From positions 1 through 19,693 of the forward strand of contig JAWOJB010000030.1 of assembly GCA_046484325.1 (NCBI GenBank): a DNA stretch of 19,693 nucleotides, read 5' to 3'. Within the stretch, counting starts at the first letter, position 1, and each line of letters starts with the position of its first letter. Shown one piece after another: positions 1 to 7,173 of the stretch. Origin of the DNA: JAWOJB01 sp046484325. Lineage in GTDB: Bacteria > Actinomycetota > Acidimicrobiia > Spongiisociales > ZC4RG35. A model generated the notes under the pieces. The model was given only the letters and a program-made list of their open reading frames with translations, was not told the origin of the DNA and ran no database searches. A program made the translations under genes and the position numbers.

Positions 1-675
1 TTCGACCGGCTGCGCAGCATCGACCTGCGGGTGGGCGCCCTCCCCCGCCATCCTTCGGGCAGGCTCGGGTACTCGTTCAACTGGTCGCCGGAGGGCGTGG
101 TCAACGAGTACCTCAACGATTGCGAGGTGATCCGTCACGGGAAGGTGACCCACATCCCGGCCATGCGGGAGGTCGAGCCGGTGACGATCGGCGGCCTCGC
201 CTTCGAGGCGTTCTCCACCTCCGGCGGGGTCGGGACGATGTGCAGGTCGTACGAGGGCCTCGTCGACCGGCTCGACTACAAGACCCTGCGGTATCCGGGC
301 CACTGTGACCTGATGCGCTTCTTCTTCGACGAGCTGGGGATGCGGGACCGCCGGGAGCTCGCCGGGGAGATCCTGGTCGAAGCCAAGCCCCCGGTCGACG
401 ACGACGTCGTCTACCTCTTCGTGGCCGTCGAGGGGTGGTCGGACGGGTCGCTGGTGCGCAACCAGCTGGTACGCACGTTCCTGCCCAGGGAGATCGCCGG
501 CCGGCGCTGGCGGGCCATCGCCTGGACCACCGCAGCCTCGGTGTGCGGGCTCGTCGAGATGGTCGCGTCCGGAGAGCTCCCGGACCGGGGTCTGCTTCGT
601 CAGGAGAGCGTCGACTACGCGGCGTTCGTGGCCACGATGCACGGCTCCCACCTAGCGATCGACGACGGTCGGTGA
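1..675 (+). CDS. Saccharopine dehydrogenase-like protein, C-terminal part (5' end outside window)
   Basis: The reading frame is open from base 1 and ends at TGA 673-675, so the N-terminal Rossmann part lies upstream. The visible ~224 residues match the C-terminal catalytic/dimerisation domain of saccharopine dehydrogenase-family proteins: a stretch around GRLGYSFNWSPEGVVNEYL, then a glycine-rich FSTSGGVGT segment, and the YPGHCDLMRFFFDELG block. A GTG at base 31 could be misread as a start, but the frame and the family homology continue upstream of it. The family uses NAD(P) in lysine metabolism (saccharopine to or from lysine and 2-oxoglutarate), but related proteins act on other amino acid-derived substrates, so the exact reaction is uncertain. 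It lies 61 bases upstream of ccmA, which seems to have its own promoter, so I see no functional link to the ccm operon. Confidence 0.8.
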   Translation, partial: FDRLRSIDLRVGALPRHPSGRLGYSFNWSPEGVVNEYLNDCEVIRHGKVTHIPAMREVEPVTIGGLAFEAFSTSGGVGTMCRSYEGLVDRLDYKTLRYPGHCDLMRFFFDELGMRDRRELAGEILVEAKPPVDDDVVYLFVAVEGWSDGSLVRNQLVRTFLPREIAGRRWRAIAWTTAASVCGLVEMVASGELPDRGLLRQESVDYAAFVATMHGSHLAIDDGR

Positions 676-722
676 GCACGGGGTCGGCGAGGCGCCGTCT
701 CCAGGCGAGTAGCGCCCGACCG

Positions 723-728
723 TACACT
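723..728 (+). promoter_or_regulatory. Candidate -10 box for a leaderless ccmA transcript
   Basis: TACACT fits the actinobacterial -10 consensus TANNNT and ends 8 nt before the GTG start of ccmA. No Shine-Dalgarno sequence lies before that GTG. This spacing is what is seen for leaderless mRNAs, where transcription starts at or next to the start codon. No convincing -35 box is seen. Inference from pattern only. Confidence 0.45.
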
Positions 729-736
729 CCGGCATC

Positions 737-1375
737 GTGAGCGAACCGCTCGTCTCCCTCCACGAGGTCTCGGTCAGGGCCGGAGCCATCCCCATCCTCC
801 TCGACGCCGGCCTCGAGGTCGGAGCCGGTGAGGCGCTCGGCGTCGCCGGACCGAACGGGGCGGGAAAGACGACGCTGCTGGGCGTGATCGCGACCCTCAT
901 CCCACCCGATGCAGGGACCGGTTCGATCCTGGGCGCCCCGCTCGGAACCCCGGCGGTCCGCTCGGTCCGTCCCCGTATCGGCCTCTCGGGTCACGAACCG
1001 GCGCTCGTCCCCGAGTTGACCCTGCTGGAGAATCTCGAACTCATGGCCGACGTCGCCGGACTGTCACGCGACTTGGCGACGTCCGCTCTGGAGCAGGTCG
1101 GCCTGCACGGAGCCCGGACCCGGAGATCCGATCGCTCGTCGAACGGGATGCGGCGCCGGGCCGACCTGGCCCGCCTCCTCATGACCAGACCCGAGGTGTT
1201 GCTCCTCGACGAGGCCCACGCCGGCCTCGACGAGGAGGCAGAGGCCATCGTGGCCGCACTCGTCGACGACGTGAGATCTCGACATGGATGCGCGATCCTC
1301 GTGTCCCACGACGGTGGGCGGCTCCGGCGGACCGTCGACCGGGTCGTCAGGATCGAGGCTGGGGTGCTCGCATGA
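737..1375 (+). CDS. ccmA: Heme exporter ATP-binding protein CcmA
   Basis: This 212-residue ABC ATPase is the cytoplasmic motor of the CcmABCD complex that releases holo-CcmE during cytochrome c maturation. Walker A GPNGAGKTT is at residues 38-46. The CcmA-typical GHEPxLVPELTLLENL segment follows at about 85-100 in place of a usual Q-loop. The degenerate signature SNGMR is at 135-139, Walker B VLLLDE at 154-159 and the H-loop His at 191. After Walker B the usual DEPxxxLD is DEAHAGLD, an alanine for the proline. It is the first gene of the operon. The GTG start follows a -10-like box by 8 nt with no ribosome-binding site, suggesting a leaderless message. Its stop overlaps the ATG of ccmB (ATGA). 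Identity is firm because ccmB and ccmC follow directly. Confidence 0.9.
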   Translation: MSEPLVSLHEVSVRAGAIPILLDAGLEVGAGEALGVAGPNGAGKTTLLGVIATLIPPDAGTGSILGAPLGTPAVRSVRPRIGLSGHEPALVPELTLLENLELMADVAGLSRDLATSALEQVGLHGARTRRSDRSSNGMRRRADLARLLMTRPEVLLLDEAHAGLDEEAEAIVAALVDDVRSRHGCAILVSHDGGRLRRTVDRVVRIEAGVLA

Positions 1376-2043
1376 GCCGGTTCTGGCGACAGGCCTGGGC
1401 GGTCGCCAGGCGTGACCTCCTCGTCGAGGGTCGCGCCGGGGAGGCGCTCAGCGTCGTGCTCCCGTTCGCGGCGGTGGCCGTGTTCGTCGTGCCACTCGCC
1501 ACCGACGCCACCGCTTCGCTGCTCGAACGTCTCGCCGGCCCGGTGTACTGGCTCGTAGCCCTCCTGTTCGGGATGCAGGTGGCCATCCGTCAGACCGTGG
1601 TCGAGTCGCTCGCCCAGCGCCGGATGCTCGCCCTGCTCGGGCTCGACCCGGCTGCCCGTTTCGCCGGACGCTCGCTGGCGTCGGGAGGACTCCTCTATGT
1701 CGTGCTGCTGGCGCTCGCCCCCCTGGTGGCCCTCTTCTACGACCCCGAGCTCCCCCCGCCGCTCCTCTTCGCCGGGGTGCTGGCGCTGCTGGCGGCCGGG
1801 CTGGCGATGCTGGGGACCCTCGCCGGTGACATCACCACCGGCCTGCGGACCAGGTCGACGCTGGCCCCTCTGCTCGTGGCTCCGCTGGCGGTGCCACTGC
1901 TCATGGGCGCCGCTCAGGCGCTCGAACCGGTATCCCGGGCCGGCGGTAGCATTCCGTGGATACTCGTGCTGGTCATCGCCGACCTGGCTCTGGCGGTGAC
2001 CGGCGTGCTGACGGCGAGACCCCTCGAGGAGGCGACGACATGA
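1372..2043 (+). CDS. ccmB: Heme exporter membrane protein CcmB
   Basis: A 223-residue very hydrophobic protein with about six membrane segments and the N-terminal WRQAWAVARRDLLVEGR pattern typical of CcmB (basic cytoplasmic start before helix 1). It is the membrane subunit paired with CcmA in the CcmABCD complex. The frame is open further upstream, but ATG 1372 was chosen because it overlaps the ccmA stop as ATGA, the spacing seen at most junctions of this operon, and because it gives the expected family length of ~220 residues. The stop at 2041-2043 again overlaps the next ATG. Placement between ccmA and ccmC supports the call. Confidence 0.88.
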   Translation: MSRFWRQAWAVARRDLLVEGRAGEALSVVLPFAAVAVFVVPLATDATASLLERLAGPVYWLVALLFGMQVAIRQTVVESLAQRRMLALLGLDPAARFAGRSLASGGLLYVVLLALAPLVALFYDPELPPPLLFAGVLALLAAGLAMLGTLAGDITTGLRTRSTLAPLLVAPLAVPLLMGAAQALEPVSRAGGSIPWILVLVIADLALAVTGVLTARPLEEATT

Positions 2044-2744
2044 CGCGCAAGCTGCTCACGGCGGCCGCCGCGCTGGTGCTCGTGGCCGGCCTCTGGGCCG
2101 CCGTCGTCTCCCCACCGGACACCTTCCAGGGGGACTTCGTCCGCATCATGTACGTCCACGTCCCCTCGGCCTGGCTGGCGTTCCTGGCCTTCGGGGTGAC
2201 CGCCTTCGGCGGGCTCATGTGGCTGATCCGCCGGAAGGACCACTGGGATCGGCTGGCCGCCGCCTCGGCCGAGGTCGGGGTGCTTTTCACCGGGCTGGCC
2301 CTCCTCACCGGCTCGATCTGGGGCAAGCCGGTCTGGGGGACGTATTGGGACTGGGGCGACGCCCGAATGGCATCCACGGCCCTCATGTTCTTCGTCTATC
2401 TGGGATATCTCGCCCTCCGGCGCGCCACCTCCGACCCGGTGACCCGGGCCCGGCGCTCGTCGATCCTCGGGCTCGTGGCGGTCGTCCAAGTCCCCCTCGT
2501 CTACTTCTCGGTCAACCTCTGGCGGACCCTCCACCAGGGCCTCACCGTCCGGCCGGATGGGATCCAGATGGACGGTTCGATGGTCCGCGCCCTGCTCGTC
2601 AACCTGGCCGCGTTCACCCTGGTGTACCTGGCCCTCGTCGCCGAGCGGATGCGGATCGCCCGGCTCGAAGCCGATCAGGAGACCGCTCCCCTGCCGGCGG
2701 CGGGGACCGCCGTGTCCTCGCCGCGCCTGGAGCCGGGGACATGA
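2040..2744 (+). CDS. ccmC: Heme-handling protein CcmC
   Basis: A 234-residue, six-helix membrane protein that binds heme at the outer face of the membrane and attaches it to CcmE. The tryptophan-rich WWD-type motif is at residues 94-106 (WGKPVWGTYWDWG followed by DARMAS). The two conserved heme-ligand histidines are visible: H40 in MYVHVPSAW and H165 in WRTLHQG. The start is ATG 2040, overlapping the ccmB stop (ATGA); the open frame upstream is not used. The stop overlaps the ATG of ccmD. In most family members the WWD motif ends WVWDARL; here one residue, glycine, is inserted before DAR. Confidence 0.92.
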   Translation: MTRKLLTAAAALVLVAGLWAAVVSPPDTFQGDFVRIMYVHVPSAWLAFLAFGVTAFGGLMWLIRRKDHWDRLAAASAEVGVLFTGLALLTGSIWGKPVWGTYWDWGDARMASTALMFFVYLGYLALRRATSDPVTRARRSSILGLVAVVQVPLVYFSVNLWRTLHQGLTVRPDGIQMDGSMVRALLVNLAAFTLVYLALVAERMRIARLEADQETAPLPAAGTAVSSPRLEPGT

Positions 2745-2848
2745 CCGACCCCTGGGTCCTGGCGTCGTATCTCGTCACCTATGGCGTGATCGGTGGCTAC
2801 GTGCTCTACCTGCGATCCCGGCGTCGCCGGCTGACGCGGGAGGGGTAG
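2741..2848 (+). CDS. ccmD: CcmD-like small membrane protein
   Basis: A 35-residue ORF that begins at ATG 2741, overlaps the ccmC stop by 4 nt (ATGA) and ends directly before the ccmE start. It has one membrane helix (about residues 7-24, LASYLVTYGVIGGYVLYL) followed by a strongly basic tail (RSRRRRLTREG). This is the plan of CcmD, which holds CcmABC together with CcmE and helps release holo-CcmE. CcmD is very poorly conserved in sequence, so the assignment rests on position, size and topology. Confidence 0.75.
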   Translation: MTDPWVLASYLVTYGVIGGYVLYLRSRRRRLTREG

Positions 2849-3265
2849 GTGCGTGGCTACCGCTGGTTCGTCCTCCCCGCCGTCGCCGGGATCCTCGTGG
2901 CCGGGTTCTACCTCGTGCGGAGCATCTCGGGCGATCTCGTCTACTACCTGACGACGAGCGAGGCGGTCGAGCGACGGGGCGAGTTCCCCGACGGGAACCG
3001 CTTCCGGCTGATCGGGATCGTCGTGCCGGGGTCCTACTCCTCCGACGGCCTGAACCACGCGTTCGAGATCACCGACGGCGCCACGATGGTGCCTGTCCTC
3101 CTCACCCGCACCCCGCCTCCCCTGTTCCAGGAGGACGTGGCCGTGCTCCTTGACGGGTACTGGGAGGGTGGGCGGTTCACCTCGGATCAGGCCCTGCTCC
3201 GCCACGAGGAGGACTACCAGGCGCCCGAGGTGACGGCACCCGACGACGACCCGGGCGGCGACTGA
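2849..3265 (+). CDS. ccmE: Heme chaperone CcmE
   Basis: This 138-residue membrane-anchored heme chaperone receives heme from CcmC and passes it to CcmF. Residues 5-23 form the N-terminal anchor. The OB-fold-like domain follows, and the covalent heme-binding motif HxxxY is present as H119-E-E-D-Y123 (context LLRHEEDYQAP), equivalent to the HDENY motif of proteobacterial CcmE. So this is the histidine type, not the CxxxY type of archaea and some sulfate reducers. The GTG start immediately follows the ccmD stop with no gap. The C-terminal tail is acidic (PDDDPGGD). The last base of its stop is the first base of the ccmF ATG. Confidence 0.93.
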   Translation: MRGYRWFVLPAVAGILVAGFYLVRSISGDLVYYLTTSEAVERRGEFPDGNRFRLIGIVVPGSYSSDGLNHAFEITDGATMVPVLLTRTPPPLFQEDVAVLLDGYWEGGRFTSDQALLRHEEDYQAPEVTAPDDDPGGD

Positions 3266-5283
3266 TGCTCGCCTGGTTGGGCACGGCGTCGGTGCTCGCC
3301 GCCCTCGCTGGGGCGGTGTGGTTGGCGGTGGACGGGACCCGATCGTCCAGGGCCGACGGCCGGCTCCCGCTCCGGAGGCCGGTGGCCCTCCTCGTGGGTG
3401 GCGCTGCCGCCGCCATGGTCGTGCTCGAGTTGGCCCTCGTCGCCAACGACTTCTCGATCGCCTACGTGGCCAACCACCACAGCCGGACGACGCCCTTCCC
3501 CTTCAACGTGGCGACGGCCTGGGCTGCGCTGGAGGGCTCGATCGTGCTCTGGGGGCTGGTGCTGGCCGGGTACACCTGGTTCGTCTGGCGAGGCCACGCC
3601 CGGAGCCGCGACGGGCTGGGGGCCGGGGCGCTCGCGGTCATGGGCCTCGTCTCGGTGTTCTTCTTCGGCCTCATGGCCACCGTGGCCAACCCGTTCGAGG
3701 TCTGCGTCGAGGCCGCCGAGCGGAGGTGCCTGACATCGAGTCCCTTCCCGTGGGCTGCGGTCGCGGCGCCCATCGACGGCCCGGGCCCGAACCCGCTCCT
3801 GCAGAACCACATCCTCATGGCCGTGCACCCACCCCTGCTGTACCTCGGGTACGTCGGCCTCACCGTGCCGTTCGCCTACGCCGTGTCCGCTCTGGCCCTC
3901 GCCGTCCCCGGTGCCGAGTGGCTCCGCCGTAGCCAGCGATGGACCCTGATCGCCTGGTCGTTCCTCACCCTCGGGATCGTTCTCGGTGGCTGGTGGGCTT
4001 ACGAGGTGCTCTCCTGGGGAGGCTATTGGGCCTGGGACCCGGTCGAGAACGCGTCGTTCATGCCGTGGCTGATCGCCACCGCCTTCCTCCACTCCTCGCT
4101 GGTTCAGCAGCGGCGAGGCATGCTGCAGGCCTGGAACTTCGTGCTCGTGATCGGAGCCTTCGCCCTCACCATCCTGGGGACGTTCCTGACGCGTTCGGGC
4201 ACCATCGCCTCGGTCCATTCGTTCACCCAGTCGGCGATCGGCCCCGCACTGCTGGGGTTCCTCGTCCTCGTGCTCGTCGGCTCCTTCGCCCTCTTCGCGA
4301 TGCGCGCGCATCTGGTGTCCCAGACCCCACGTCTCGAATCCCTCTCGAGTCGGGAGGGTGCATTCCTCCTCAACAACCTGCTGCTGACCGTGTACGCGTT
4401 CGTGGTCCTCGTCGGGACCCTGTACCCGCTCTTCGTGGAGGCCTTCACCGACCAGCAGATCGGGGTGGGTCGGCCCTTCTTCGACCGGATGGCCGTGCCC
4501 CTCTCCTTCGGCCTGCTGCTGGCCATGGGTGTCGGGCCGGTGACACCGTGGCGCCTCGCCAGGCCCGGGCTCGTGTGGGACCGCATCCACCGCCCGCTCC
4601 AGATCGCCCTCGCTGCCGGGGTCGTCACGGTCCTCACCACGTCCCGGATCGGCTACGTCGTGCTGGCCGTGGTCGCCGGGGTGTTCGTCGTGGCCGTGAT
4701 CGTCGACCACCTCTGGAGCCAGGCCCGGCGCGGCGCCACCGCCAGACAGACGTCCGTCGCCGCCGAAGCCCGGCGATTGGTGGCCGCCGACCTCGGATAC
4801 TGGGGAGGGCAACTCTCCCATGTGGGAGTGGCGCTCATGGCGATCGCCATCGCCTTCGCGGCCAACCTCTCCTCCCATGCCGACGAGGTGGTGCTGCGCC
4901 CGGGAGACCAGGTCGAATTCGCCGGCTTCGAGCTCGAGTACATCGAGGCCTTCTCCCGTCCCGAGCCCAACCGCCTCGTCGAGGGTGCCAACGTCGAGAT
5001 CACCAGGAACGGCGACTTGGTCGCGACGCTGCAGCCCCGTCTCAGCCGGTTCCCCTCCAGCGCCCAGGCGATCGTCACGCCGGCCGTGCACACGTCGCCG
5101 CGAGGCGACCTCTACCTGACCCTCGTCGGCCTCGATGGCGACCAGATCGTGCTCGATCTGGACACCTCGCCCCTTCAGTGGCTCCTGTGGGCGGGCGGGC
5201 TGCTGACCGCGACCGGCGGCTTCGTGGCCGCCCGCGGCCGGCGGCGGGCCCCCGTTCCCGGACGCGATGCCGTCCATGTCTGA
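3265..5283 (+). CDS. ccmF: Cytochrome c heme lyase subunit CcmF
   Basis: This 672-residue polytopic membrane protein is the core of the holocytochrome c synthase that takes heme from CcmE and, with CcmH/I, ligates it to the apocytochrome CxxCH. The WWD motif starts at W251 (WGGYWAWDPVENASFMPW). Histidines matching the four conserved ones of CcmF can be picked out: H188 in LLQNHILMAVHPPLLYLGY, H276 in ATAFLHSSL, H318 in ASVHSFTQ and H519 in LSHVGVALM. About 14-15 membrane segments are apparent, and a large extracytoplasmic loop lies after H519 (about residues 530-645) before the last helix. Length agrees with the family (~650). The start ATG shares a base with the ccmE stop. A long open frame exists on the opposite strand across this gene but is a shadow. 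Confidence 0.95.
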   Translation: MLAWLGTASVLAALAGAVWLAVDGTRSSRADGRLPLRRPVALLVGGAAAAMVVLELALVANDFSIAYVANHHSRTTPFPFNVATAWAALEGSIVLWGLVLAGYTWFVWRGHARSRDGLGAGALAVMGLVSVFFFGLMATVANPFEVCVEAAERRCLTSSPFPWAAVAAPIDGPGPNPLLQNHILMAVHPPLLYLGYVGLTVPFAYAVSALALAVPGAEWLRRSQRWTLIAWSFLTLGIVLGGWWAYEVLSWGGYWAWDPVENASFMPWLIATAFLHSSLVQQRRGMLQAWNFVLVIGAFALTILGTFLTRSGTIASVHSFTQSAIGPALLGFLVLVLVGSFALFAMRAHLVSQTPRLESLSSREGAFLLNNLLLTVYAFVVLVGTLYPLFVEAFTDQQIGVGRPFFDRMAVPLSFGLLLAMGVGPVTPWRLARPGLVWDRIHRPLQIALAAGVVTVLTTSRIGYVVLAVVAGVFVVAVIVDHLWSQARRGATARQTSVAAEARRLVAADLGYWGGQLSHVGVALMAIAIAFAANLSSHADEVVLRPGDQVEFAGFELEYIEAFSRPEPNRLVEGANVEITRNGDLVATLQPRLSRFPSSAQAIVTPAVHTSPRGDLYLTLVGLDGDQIVLDLDTSPLQWLLWAGGLLTATGGFVAARGRRRAPVPGRDAVHV

Positions 5284-5710
5284 CTCGATGCGCCGCGCGC
5301 TCTCGCTGGGGGTCACGGCCGTGCTGGCCACGTTCCTCGTCGTGTCGGTCGTCACCGCCCCTCCGCCGGCGGTCGATCGGGCGGAGGCAATCGGAGCCCG
5401 GATCAAGTGCCCGGTCTGTGCGGGTGAGTCGATCGCCGACAGTCCGGCCGGGCTCGCCCGCGACATGATGGGCGTCGTCTCCGAGCTCGTGGCGCTCGGG
5501 TATTCGGATCAGCAGGTCGTCGACGAGGTGCTGTCCGCCTACAGCGGTTCCCAGCTCATCGATCCGCCCCGGTCGGGTATCACTCTGGTGCTCTGGCTCT
5601 CCCCGCTGGTCGCACTCGGGCTGGGCTGGTGGCTCGTGACCGGGCGGCGCCGCCCGCGCTCCCAGGAAGGCGCCGAAGCGACCCCCGCCCCGGTGGGAGA
5701 GCGACCATGA
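5267..5710 (+). CDS. ccmH: Cytochrome c biogenesis protein CcmH (N-terminal, CxxC domain)
   Basis: This thiol-disulfide component of the heme ligation complex reduces or binds apocytochrome. From ATG 5267 the product is 147 residues: N-terminal anchor at about 11-31, redox motif C48-P-V-C51 in RIKCPVCAGESIADS (family pattern LRCxxCQNQSI), a helical bundle, and a second membrane helix at about 104-126. Three in-frame ATGs (5267, 5276, 5288) are possible. The first two overlap ccmF by 17 and 8 nt, and I cannot decide between them. The stop overlaps the next start (ATGA). The short form fits the split CcmH/CcmI layout, with the TPR part in the next gene. Confidence 0.9.
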   Translation: MPSMSDSMRRALSLGVTAVLATFLVVSVVTAPPPAVDRAEAIGARIKCPVCAGESIADSPAGLARDMMGVVSELVALGYSDQQVVDEVLSAYSGSQLIDPPRSGITLVLWLSPLVALGLGWWLVTGRRRPRSQEGAEATPAPVGERP

Positions 5711-6501
5711 ACCCCGAGCGGATGCAGGCTGCGGAGCGGCGCGACCAGGCCCGCCGGGACCTCGAAGAGCTGAACCTCCAGGTCGAGGCGGGCGAGCTCG
5801 ACCCGGCTACCGCCGACAGCCTGGCAGCCACCTACCGAGACGAACTCGCCGAGGCCGAGGCCACGCTGGCGGGCCTCGAGGAGGACCTCGGTGGGGAGCC
5901 GGGAGGGCGATCGATGCGTCGGATCCTGGTGGGCGCTCTCCTCCTCGTGGTGGCCTTTGCCGGGGTTGCGTTCACCGTCGGCAGGTTCGTGGTCGAACGT
6001 GACGATGGGCCTCTGCAGGGCGCGGCCGGTCAGCAGACCGACTTCGACCCGTCCGAGGTCTCGAACGAGACGCTCGAGGCGGTGGTGGCGGCCAATGCCG
6101 ACGACCCGATGATCAACGGGATGCGGCTCGCCCTCGCCGGCCGGTACTTCGACGAGCGCGACTACCAGCGGGCGTTCGTCCACTACCAGGCCGTGCTCGA
6201 CGCCGAGCCATCGGCCGCCGAGGCCGGTGAGGCCCTCGCCCGGCTCGGCTGGATGGTCTACGAGGGGAACGGCGAGGTCGAGCTGGCGACCTCGCTGCTC
6301 GACCGTTCGCTCGACGTGCGACCAGACGATCCCCTCACGGTGTACCTGCTCGCCAGAGTCACGTGGTGCGGGGCCGGCGACGCCCGGGCGGCCGTCTCCC
6401 TCCTCGAACGGGTGCTGGTCATGCCGGGTGTCGAGGGCGAGGTGGCTGCCTCGGTGGAGCGCGACCTGGCGGCGGCTCGAGAGGGGCGATCGTGTCCGTG
6501 A
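5707..6501 (+). CDS. CcmI-like TPR protein of cytochrome c maturation
   Basis: This 264-residue protein has an N-terminal charged coiled-coil segment (about 5-60, rich in A/E/R), one membrane helix at about 76-95 (ILVGALLLVVAFAGVAF) and an extracytoplasmic C-terminal domain with at least two or three TPR-like repeats (about 137-255). This is the CcmI arrangement; CcmI binds the apocytochrome C-terminus and presents it to CcmF/CcmH. The coiled-coil segment before the membrane helix matches the CcmI domain called TIGR03142-like (named from memory). ATG 5707 was chosen over the longer open frame because it overlaps the ccmH stop by ATGA. Two cysteines (in VTWCGAGD and near the C-terminus) do not form a CxxC. 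Confidence 0.75.
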   Translation: MNPERMQAAERRDQARRDLEELNLQVEAGELDPATADSLAATYRDELAEAEATLAGLEEDLGGEPGGRSMRRILVGALLLVVAFAGVAFTVGRFVVERDDGPLQGAAGQQTDFDPSEVSNETLEAVVAANADDPMINGMRLALAGRYFDERDYQRAFVHYQAVLDAEPSAAEAGEALARLGWMVYEGNGEVELATSLLDRSLDVRPDDPLTVYLLARVTWCGAGDARAAVSLLERVLVMPGVEGEVAASVERDLAAAREGRSCP

Positions 6502-7088
6502 CCCGCGGGCGGAGTGCCCGGCTGGCCGCGCTGTCGGTGGTCGCGGTCACCGCGATCCTCGCCGTCGTGTTCGCCGTCCGTTTCGGCGACGACCCCGGCC
6601 TCGTCCCCTCGCCCCTGGTCGGGCGCCCGGCCCCCGAGGCCGAGCTGCCCCTCCTCGACGGGTCGGGCACCGTGCGGCTGTCGGACTTCGCCGGCGAGAT
6701 CGTCGTCCTGAACTTCTTCGCCTCCTGGTGCCTCGAGTGCATCGAGGAGCACGGCGACCTCGTGGCCACCGCCGAGGCCTTCGACGGGACCGGGGTGCGG
6801 TTCGTGCAGGTCGCCTATCAGGACCAGACGGCAAGCGCCAACCGGTTCCTCGACGACCTGGGCCGGAGCCCTGCCACCGTCTATGCCGGCGACCCGGGGA
6901 GTCGAGCCGCCATCGCCTTCGGCGTATTCGGCGTCCCCGAGACCTACTTCATCGGCCCGGACGGCATCGTTCAGGGGAAGATCCAGGGAGCGTCGAACGC
7001 CTTCCTCCTCGGGGAGACGATCGATCTCATCCGGCGTGGTGAGGACCCCGGGCAGCAGGTGGTGGGCGACGTCCAGCCGGCGCCCTGA
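6492..7088 (+). CDS. ccmG: CcmG/TlpA-type thiol:disulfide oxidoreductase
   Basis: A 198-residue membrane-anchored thioredoxin-like protein that likely keeps apocytochrome c or CcmH cysteines reduced outside the cytoplasmic membrane. The anchor is at about residues 11-30, and the thioredoxin fold follows with active site W79-C80-L-E-C83 in NFFASWCLECIEEH. The cis-proline loop is in FGVPETYFI, as in CcmG. It is the last gene of the ccm operon. Two GTG starts compete. GTG 6492 lies 5 nt after a purine-rich GAGGGG and is preferred; GTG 6498 would give the GTGA overlap with the upstream stop. This protein has a normal cysteine pair, in contrast to the thioredoxin-like gene at 11182-11793. Confidence 0.85.
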   Translation: MSVTRGRSARLAALSVVAVTAILAVVFAVRFGDDPGLVPSPLVGRPAPEAELPLLDGSGTVRLSDFAGEIVVLNFFASWCLECIEEHGDLVATAEAFDGTGVRFVQVAYQDQTASANRFLDDLGRSPATVYAGDPGSRAAIAFGVFGVPETYFIGPDGIVQGKIQGASNAFLLGETIDLIRRGEDPGQQVVGDVQPAP

Positions 7089-7153
7089 ACGCCGAACGAG
7101 ATACGGCGTGCGCAGTACGCGATACGTGGGGCTGCAGGCTTCCCGTATCGCGT
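7089..7153 (+). terminator. Two tandem inverted repeats at the end of the ccm operon
   Basis: Directly after the ccmG stop, ACGCCG (7089-7094) pairs with CGGCGT (7104-7109) around a 9-nt loop. Then ACGCGATACG (7117-7126) pairs perfectly with CGTATCGCGT (7144-7153) around a 17-nt loop. The site is between convergent genes, so a bidirectional terminator is possible, though no U-run follows. The GATACG unit also recurs between the two stems, so it could instead be a copy of a dispersed palindromic (REP-like) repeat. Confidence 0.5.
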
Positions 7154-7173
7154 GGGTCGTATGGCACACGGCC

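Noticed and set aside
3214..5466. A 750-codon open frame on the minus strand across ccmF
   Set aside because: It is antisense to a clear CcmF with conserved His and WWD motifs. The predicted protein is a low-complexity mix of G/E/H/R/P typical of GC-rich antisense frames.
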